Source of the DNA: Grifola frondosa
Lineage: Eukaryota; Basidiomycota; Agaricomycetes; Polyporales; Grifolaceae
Assembly: GCA_001683735.1 (NCBI GenBank)
Contig: LUGG01000003.1
Coordinates: 2,666,001 to 2,730,000, forward strand
DNA: 64,000 nt
Direction: 5' to 3'
In this document: positions 57,724 through 64,000 of the stretch, piece after piece
Numbering within the stretch: the stretch's first letter is position 1
Layout of the letters: each line of letters begins with the position of its first letter
Program-made: the position numbers and the translations under genes
Notes under the pieces: generated by a model
Told to the model about the DNA's origin: nothing
Databases searched by the model: none
Seen by the model: the letters and a program-made list of their open reading frames with translations, nothing else

Positions 57724-58265
57724 CGCGTCAAATACCAGAAGACTCCGTAATCCCTGGGATTTCTCAGGCGACGATGGCTGCATCATCGCCGCTTTCTTCT
57801 CCGGAGGAACACGATATCTCGTAGATATACGATTGTGCCATTCTTGATGGAAGTAACTATTGGAGCAAATCATGCACGCAATATGGTATACCATATTCTG
57901 TGTGAAGCAGAAAATAGCGGCCGAACCATATCGCATCTGAGAATAAATGTAGCCATTCCAAATCGGGCTCAATGTAGCACAGCCAGTGTAAGGAATGTGG
58001 AAGTGGCATAAGGCAATGGTGAACACAACGGCGACAACGTGGAGCCACACTGAGGGAACGTCGAGGCCGACGGAGGGAGGGCGAAGCGTAGGGAACCGGC
58101 AAAATGACGGCGCTGACAATGTCGCCGATGTACTGCTACTCGCCGCCCGTCTTGTCGTATCAGAGCCTCCCCTCGGTGGCGAGCGTAATGTCGGCAGGGA
58201 TCGAGATGCAGACAGCGCGTACTCCGCGACTGCGCCAAAAATCGAGAGACCTGTCAGTAATGGAT
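57724..58265 (-). pseudogene. Unclassified sequence downstream of the sulfite reductase piece
   Basis: Minus-strand frames have short sensible-looking stretches (YIGDIVSAVILPVPYASPS and a hydrophobic segment VWLHVVAVVFTIALCHFH) but stop codons and frame changes interrupt them. I could not assign them to a family. It may be further debris of the same broken locus. Confidence 0.2.
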
Positions 58266-59031
58266 TCAACAGAGAAGAGGAGAGAGAGAAAACTCACTTT
58301 TCACGATTGCCGTTGTCCCCTGGACGAGCATGATCTTCTCCGCTACGTCGCGGCCTTGCTCGAAGGCGCAGAAGCCGAGGACGCTACCCATCCGCGGGTA
58401 CGTCTTCTTGTTGCCGTGAGTGACACCCATTTCACCGCCGGCTGTGACGTTGAAGCCGGTGAGGCCGTCGTTGTCGTCGACGTCGTTGGTGGAAGGTACT
58501 GTGAGAGCTCCTTTGAACTAGGAGGCAACATGCGCGGTAGCCGAGAACTTGTGCGATGGGATGGGAACAAACCTTACCGGGAAGATAGAACTCGCCGTAG
58601 AGGCTCGACATCCTTGAGGGCGCCGCCGCCGCCGAGCTTCTTCTCAAGCCAGATCTCGTGGTAGGCAGTTGTGCCGGGGAGGGGGGGAGGTGGTGACTGA
58701 TGGATTTGGCAAATTCGTATGCCTAGTTATGCAGCTTCGAGAGCGACGGGAGCGCCGATACGATGACGTTCCTGGCGGGAAGTGTGAGATCTGGATCTGG
58801 ATATGAAGAGAGAGAAAGAACGACGCACCGGTTGATATCACCGTACGCGGCGAGGGTGTCGAGGAGGGCGTGGTTAATGTCCTGGATGACCGCCTTCAGG
58901 TGTCGCTTGATCACCCCGTGGAACTGGGACGTCTGCCGCGTCGTGATCTTCAGCGTCCCCCCATGCTCGTCTGCAATCCTGTCCGGCAGCAGCCACTGCT
59001 CCGGCCTGCACACATCCCCAGGCATCCGCAC
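58266..59031 (-). pseudogene. Truncated sulfite reductase beta subunit (hemoprotein) fragment
   Basis: Recognisable pieces of the assimilatory sulfite reductase hemoprotein (MET5 type): [49 protein letters not shown], then after an intron [15 protein letters not shown], then GTTAYHEIWLEKKLGGGGAL and DVEPLYGEFYLP, then NDGLTGFNVTAGGEMGVTHG, NKKTYPRMGSVLGFCAFEQG and VAEKIMLVQ. The order is right. However, the N-terminal flavodoxin-like part and the C-terminal half carrying the siroheme/Fe4S4 cysteines are absent. An in-frame TAG at 58723-58725 and a one-base break near 58602 interrupt what remains. The left end begins directly after a splice-acceptor-like TTAG. This is a fragment, not a working enzyme. 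Confidence 0.75.
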
Positions 59032-59036
59032 CTAAA

Positions 59037-60440
59037 TCATGAAGCTGAATTTGTGCCTTGTTGCGTGACAGAATACAATGCGAGTCCACGGCGACTTCGG
59101 CCTTTCTGGGATTTCGGGCACAGCAACCATCGAAAGAAATGCAGACTGCAAAGTGAACAAGAGTCAGGTATGCAATCGCATGTTAATAAAGGCTGACCTT
59201 TGCAACGCCTTCGCCTGCCTCTGTAGTGGCAATGACTGGAGACTCGAGCTTCTCTTCAAAGTCCATATGTTGCTGAATATCTTCAGGCTGTCGGGGCTGT
59301 TACAGCAACCTCGACAACGACCTCGGGCGATTCCACAGTGGGGATACTCCGCACAGAGGCAGGCGATGATGATTCCGCCTCTTCAATATCGACGACTACA
59401 ATGACCTGGGCAGTGCCAACCGAACTCCACCATGAGAGCTCACGGAATATGAAAGAATCCAAGGAGAGATCGGAGCCTCAGTAGTTGTGACAGGAATTGA
59501 GGAATTAACGAGCTTGTATTGTCTTAGTTAGCCAGCGTATATGATCAATCCCAGAGCAACCTACCTCCGAAGCATCTTCCACGGTTGTTGCGATGACGGG
59601 AATTGGTACATCGGCCTCCTCCTCAAGTCCTGATTCGGTAGCGATAACCGCCCCGACTTCGGCTTCTTGCGGTGTTGCAAACTCACCAGTTCTTCTTCCA
59701 CTACAAGTCAACAGCAGAGTCGAGGTCCCGACAACTAGTGTCTCAACGGCTGTAACGGTCTCGCCGGCTGGACAGGCAGCCAGGCAGCGGCTCCACGGTG
59801 CTGAGTTCAGGAAGTGTGGTCGCCTCAGCTTTGGGTGAACGAAGACTACTGAATTAACAGGATATGAGGAAATCCACGGTGACTTCGGTCTCTCATCAGT
59901 ATCTGTAGCCTCAACCAAAGACATTCTTTGCTTGTGGATTGACGAAGGTACGTTAGCAGCATTCACTTGGGATGTACTTCCGTCACATACCTTCGTGACG
60001 AGATCCGCGTCAGACGTCGAAATTGAGGGAAGTCCAGCAGATTGATCATCCTGTGAGGACTCCACAATAGGCGCAACGACAACGGTATCGGAAATCGCGA
60101 TCTCCGGTACAGCAACAACGGCTGCAAAAAGCTACTCCAGCTCTTCAATCTCATCTTGTTTTGGACCGCGGTGGTGGCGATCTGGAGACCTGTCGAGGGA
60201 ACGCGCAATGATCACCGCGTGTCTGGAAGTACCATACGTTCAACTTACCAGAACTTCAAGTCCTCAACCCGTTAGCGGCACCCGTACCCATATCGACCAT
60301 GTTCACAGTAGACCTTCGAAAATTCATCTAAATAACGAGAAATTAGCTTCACCTGACATTCTGAACGTGGAAGAATTAGAGAGGAGAAATTAGAGAGGAG
60401 ATGGACAGCAATGTGGGAAACGCAACGCCCAGTGGTTTCG
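59037..60440 (-). CDS. Repetitive low-complexity protein with ERPKSPW motifs
   Basis: Minus-strand frames contain the motif ERPKSPW at about 59880 (TDERPKSPWISSYPVNSVV) and again at about 59090 (EIPERPKSPW followed, one base out, by LYSVTQQGTNSAS and the stop at 59037). The DNA around both is similar (CCACGGYGACTTCGG), so an internal repeat is present. The rest is Thr/Val/Glu-rich (ETVTAVETLVVGTS, IATESGLEEEADVPIPVIAT). I recall ERPKSPW-SYSVT motifs in uncharacterised basidiomycete proteins, without a known role. Gene boundaries and exons are unclear, and the copy may be decayed. Confidence 0.4.
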
Positions 60441-60840
60441 CAGACTTGCAAATAGTGATATGACGCGGATGTACAAAAGGACGAAAGGGAATGATGGCAG
60501 CACCTCAACATCCGAGCCCTCTCTACGCGCGTCCGCCAGGAAGAAACCTGGTTTCTGCGCGCTCAGGCCTCGGACACGAAGTTCTTTGGATGAAGTGGAC
60601 TTGAGTTCGGAATCCCAGTGTTACGGCGGAGTTACAATCGCAGCGTGGTGATTCTTAATATATTGGGCCCGCTTCGAATAGAAATTAGTGACTATGTACA
60701 TCTTACGGCGCTGAATTAATGTATAGGAATACAATACATATCGGTAATTTGGACCGCATCGGTGAGTCGCTCACAGATCTAGGCTTGACAACGATCCAGC
60801 AAGATGCCAATCTCGTCCAATATGATACACCTAGTAGTGC
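60441..60840. other. Intergenic region, no gene seen
   Basis: About 400 bp between the ERPKSPW gene and the 3' end of the transposase. No terminal inverted repeat was recognised by eye, although the end of the transposon should lie here. Confidence 0.35.
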
Positions 60841-60868
60841 TACTCTCCGTCATTTATAAGGAATCTTG

Positions 60869-63800
60869 TCAGGCCGTACATATTGTCCATCTCCAATGCT
60901 TCCTCGTCGGACTCATCATCGCGCTCTTCCCCCCGGATATGCCTTCCTCAGCTGAAGTGGCTCCATCATCATCCTCCCGATTGTCTAATCCCCATTCCGG
61001 AGAATCCACCGGCACGTCATCATGGTCTGTAACGTCTTCTCCATTTGCATGTTCAGGAGCGTTCGGTATGGGTTGGAACACGGTGAGGTCCTGCTCGACT
61101 GCTTCTGAGGGTGTTGATGAGCTAACAGCGGACCTGCGGGCATAGGTATGGCCAACTGCCATACCCCAATAATATCGCATGATCATGTCACGGTCCACAA
61201 ACCTGCAGATAATTATGTCGATCAGACCTCTAAACTACTAGCCAAACAACAAACTCACCGATTCACATAGTATTTTTGCGCATCCGAAGCATCCTGTGCG
61301 ATTGAAGACAATCCGATACCATCTGCATGCATTTGCCCATGCGTGTATGCCGGTATTATATGGCATCCCCGCAGGATATCAGCAGGATCGATGAATCCAA
61401 ACGCGTCTTCGTCGTACATCGGCACAAAGCGAAGTAAGTCCATCTTGAGACCACTCCAATTGATTGTCACGTCATCGATCACCTGGAACCACGGACCCAC
61501 AGGAAATCCATGCGGCGCGACCGAAAGTCAAGCATCCCGGAGCCTGTGTAAACCACATCGACGTGGAAGATTCCGAGGACACGAGCATACCAGAAAGGGT
61601 GAATGCCATGCTGTTCACCTTCTATCTCCACAAGACCCATGACGTCACGATGAGAAGTGTTCGGGTTGATAACGTCTTGAGCACGGCGGACGTCGTAGGT
61701 CATGTAGTTTAGTCTGAGGATGTAATGCCTATAAATGCAGTCATTCTTGAAAAGAACACAATTCTGGTCTTCGGATACTTGTGCGTCATTAAGGTCCTCG
61801 ACGCCCGTGCCGTTGCGATCAGATATCGCATTCACTGCGTCTTCTTCGCGGAGTTTAGCTTGAATTCGAGGCAGTAGATGTTGCCTAAGCTTAGGAAGAA
61901 AGTTCTACAACGACAATCAGGATTGATAATGGGCTTGTTAGTTTACTCACCATAACAGCCGGATCATCAGAATTCTTCAGGAGAAACGGTCCAAGGACCT
62001 CACGGTGATTCTGCGATTTTCCCATGTGGTAATGTTCGTTCGGAGAGTTGTCGATTTCCTCCTTAGGCGTGTCGGCTGCTCTGTTGTACCTATTGCGAAT
62101 GGCACGAATACGTGCTTGTCGACGTTCAATTTGTGTTAATTGCCTTACGAAGTGCTTTCGACTAGTCCGGCGATATCGTCCTTTCGACGTCCGGTGTTCT
62201 AGCTCTCCCTAAGTACGAAGAATGTTTAATAATATAGTACGTGGTACATTTTGACACTCACAGGCTGCGTAGAATATGAATCAGTTGTTCCATATCTTCT
62301 GATAGTCATGGTGTAGTCGCCAAGGGCATGATACTTGAATGTTTCAAGGTTCAGTGTCTTTGGGCGTCGAGCACTATCCGCTGCGGCATGAGAAGGGTTC
62401 GACGAAGCCTTTTCTTGACTTTGCTGTCTGGCCTGACGACGTCGGCGTGAGGCAGCTTCCCGCACCGACTCACGGGTCTCGTACTGCACGCATGTGGTAG
62501 TGAGGAATGTTCGCGTTATCCGACCAACGTCAGCTGTGACGCCATCCATCAGCTCGAGAGTTTCGTCCGTGTGCATCCTAAGTTTTGCCAAGCCGTGCCA
62601 TTGCGCAAAGACAAAGAGGAGGTCCATCAAGACTTTATTATGGGGCTCCGGTAGTAGACCTTCGAAAGCAGGGATAGAGCACTGCATCTATAAGTGAGAA
62701 CAGGTCACAGCAATCGAGAATTACCATTACCTGGAGGATATCTTCGTAGTCATGGGCAGCAAGTTGTTTGAGTTCAGAACAGTTGCTAGAAAAACGTCTG
62801 ATGGTGTCTCGACCGAAGGTGGGAGTTACTCGGAAACTTAAGAGGGGTTAATATGTAATACCACAATGCAGGAATCTCGGCTTACCGACGGTCCAGTTCT
62901 CGTACTGCATCTTTGCTGATGCAGTCAAGGATTCGTAGCAGATGAATAAAAACAGACTTCCATACTCCAAGCTCGACTTCATGCATGATATCATTGACTA
63001 ACATCGGATGGAAATCGAATCCCAAAGGCCCCAGACGATCAGAAAATGCATTCTAACAAAATGAATATCAATCTAAGCATAAACCAAAGACAATCATGAA
63101 CGTACCGAGACTGGTACAAGAGATTCCTCCTTCAATAGGTTGTCGATTACTGTACTGTTTACCGAGTAATTTTTGTCATAAATGAGTCGTCGTGCGTTCG
63201 ACACCTTCCAACGACGAACATTATCGTCGACCCTGATTAACCGTACACGTGCTGACATGTCACTTGTTGTCCCCATGTTGGGTGCTTCGGATAATTGGAT
63301 GAGGCATCGAGGACAAGGGCAACGGCCTAGATTTCGGATGCTGGCTATTAGAATTCTGTAAATAAAGAGTATTGTTCGGACCGTCGAGGGGATGTTCAAT
63401 ATGATGAACTTGCCTTTCAGGATAGTCAGCTGAATACGTGAAAATGCGCGGGTAGAACCGCCGTTTAATTCCGTCACAACACGTCACAACTATACCGTGC
63501 TCATAAGCATCCAAAAACTCATCGTCAAGCAAGATCCTCCATTGTTCATGGAGTAGCTCACGGTGACAGTGAGCCATGAACGCGTCCGTAGGTCCTTTCC
63601 CGGCACTGTGAGATGCGACGAAATCTTTGAAGTCTTCCGGAAGCTGCAGGCACGTTGCAAAGTCAGTCTGAATGAGAAGAATGAATATTATGTGGCTCAC
63701 CGTCTTGAAATATGCAATGTGAGAGCAAAGATTGCATGAGGGTTTACAACGTCGATACTTCGAGTCATTACCAAACGAACAATACAAAGGCCATAGTTTG

Positions 63801-64000
63801 GCGTTTCCGAAAGATGTCAGATGGGTTGCGTCGGATGCGAACATTAAGCCAACCACTACGCGTGGCAGTGTGCATCCGGGCTCTCCAGGGGAGTCTTGTA
63901 AGCACGATGGGCGTCCAGGAAGGCCGAGGAGCTGTATAGCTCGCCGTAAACGCGCACCGGTTCTGGGTGGTCCTCACGATGCCAATGCACTTCGAACGGT
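60869..64000 (-). mobile_element. Plavaka-type transposase gene (5' part beyond the window)
   Basis: DNA transposase of the basidiomycete Plavaka group (CACTA-like). Starting at the right edge: FEVHWHREDHPEPVRVYGEL, YSSSAFLDAHRALQDSPGEP, VVVGLMFASDATHLTSFGNA, KLWPLYCSFGNDSKYRRCKP, the cysteine motif NLGRCPCPRCL, VNDIMHEVELGVWKSVFIHL, LLRILD, IPAFEGLLPEPHNKVLMDLL, TLNLETFKYHALGDYTMTIR, and the C-terminal FQVIDDVTINWSGLKMDLLR and MRYYWGMAVGHTYA. Introns split it into about ten exons. Apart from a one-base break near 63901 the readable part is intact, so the copy may be recent. It ends at 60869. The N-terminal part and the left terminal repeat lie outside the window. Confidence 0.85.

Noticed and set aside
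1..64000. A CRISPR array, secondary-metabolite cluster, toxin-antitoxin or defence island
   Set aside because: No regularly spaced short repeats, no synthase megagenes and no such modules were found; the gene content is ordinary fungal.

Overview
The window is nuclear DNA of a filamentous basidiomycete, most likely an Agaricomycete of polypore type. Genes carry many short introns (about 48-80 nt) with GTRNGT donors, CTRAY branch points and CAG/TAG acceptors, are packed on both strands, and include typically basidiomycete families (MARVEL-like membrane proteins, BTB/POZ proteins, CcmS-related proteins, DUF6698 proteins, a Plavaka-type transposase). No tRNA, rRNA, CRISPR array or prokaryotic signal was seen. 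All family calls rest on motif recognition by eye; no database search was possible.

Layout: 0-1 kb, possible remains of a membrane-protein gene. 1.1-9.4 kb, conserved housekeeping genes: a LON/RING protein of the CrgA type, glucose-6-phosphate dehydrogenase, THO subunit THOC5, and the E2 enzyme Ubc8/UBE2H. 10.1-14.3 kb, three small multi-pass membrane genes in tandem on the minus strand. 14.8-17.8 kb, acetoacetyl-CoA synthetase. 19.9-26.1 kb, endopolyphosphatase PPN1 and an RFX transcription factor. 28-37 kb, a BFR1-like coiled-coil protein, the H/ACA snoRNP protein NHP2, a bHLH factor and TFIIF alpha. 38.1-42.1 kb, two tandem chitin deacetylases of the GPI-anchored type. 43-54 kb, a GCKIII (Ste20-like) kinase, ribosomal protein L35, two unrecognised small genes, a BTB protein and a CcmS-related protein. 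54.5-64 kb, an accessory, repeat-rich region with a 245-bp tandem repeat, a DUF6698 gene, a broken sulfite reductase piece joined to an ERPKSPW-motif gene, and a Plavaka transposase running off the right end.

The most important observation for anyone using this sequence is that many otherwise intact genes change reading frame by one base where no intron fits. Almost every case is repaired by adding one base, usually inside a C or G run, and the two chitin deacetylase paralogues directly show the missing base in each other. This looks like systematic single-base undercalling in the assembly rather than mass gene decay. Several conserved ends (TFIIF alpha start, kinase C-terminus, BFR1 tail, deacetylase GPI tails) are hidden by it.

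Functionally the genes do not form one pathway. Local groupings worth attention are the three-gene membrane-protein array, the deacetylase pair duplicated with its promoter, and the transposon-linked right arm. I did not find a clear previously undescribed multi-gene system; the best unusual biology is a 5-nt plus 16-nt microexon pair in PPN1, a CaaX prenylation box on the LON/RING protein, and the chimeric/broken loci at 57-61 kb.
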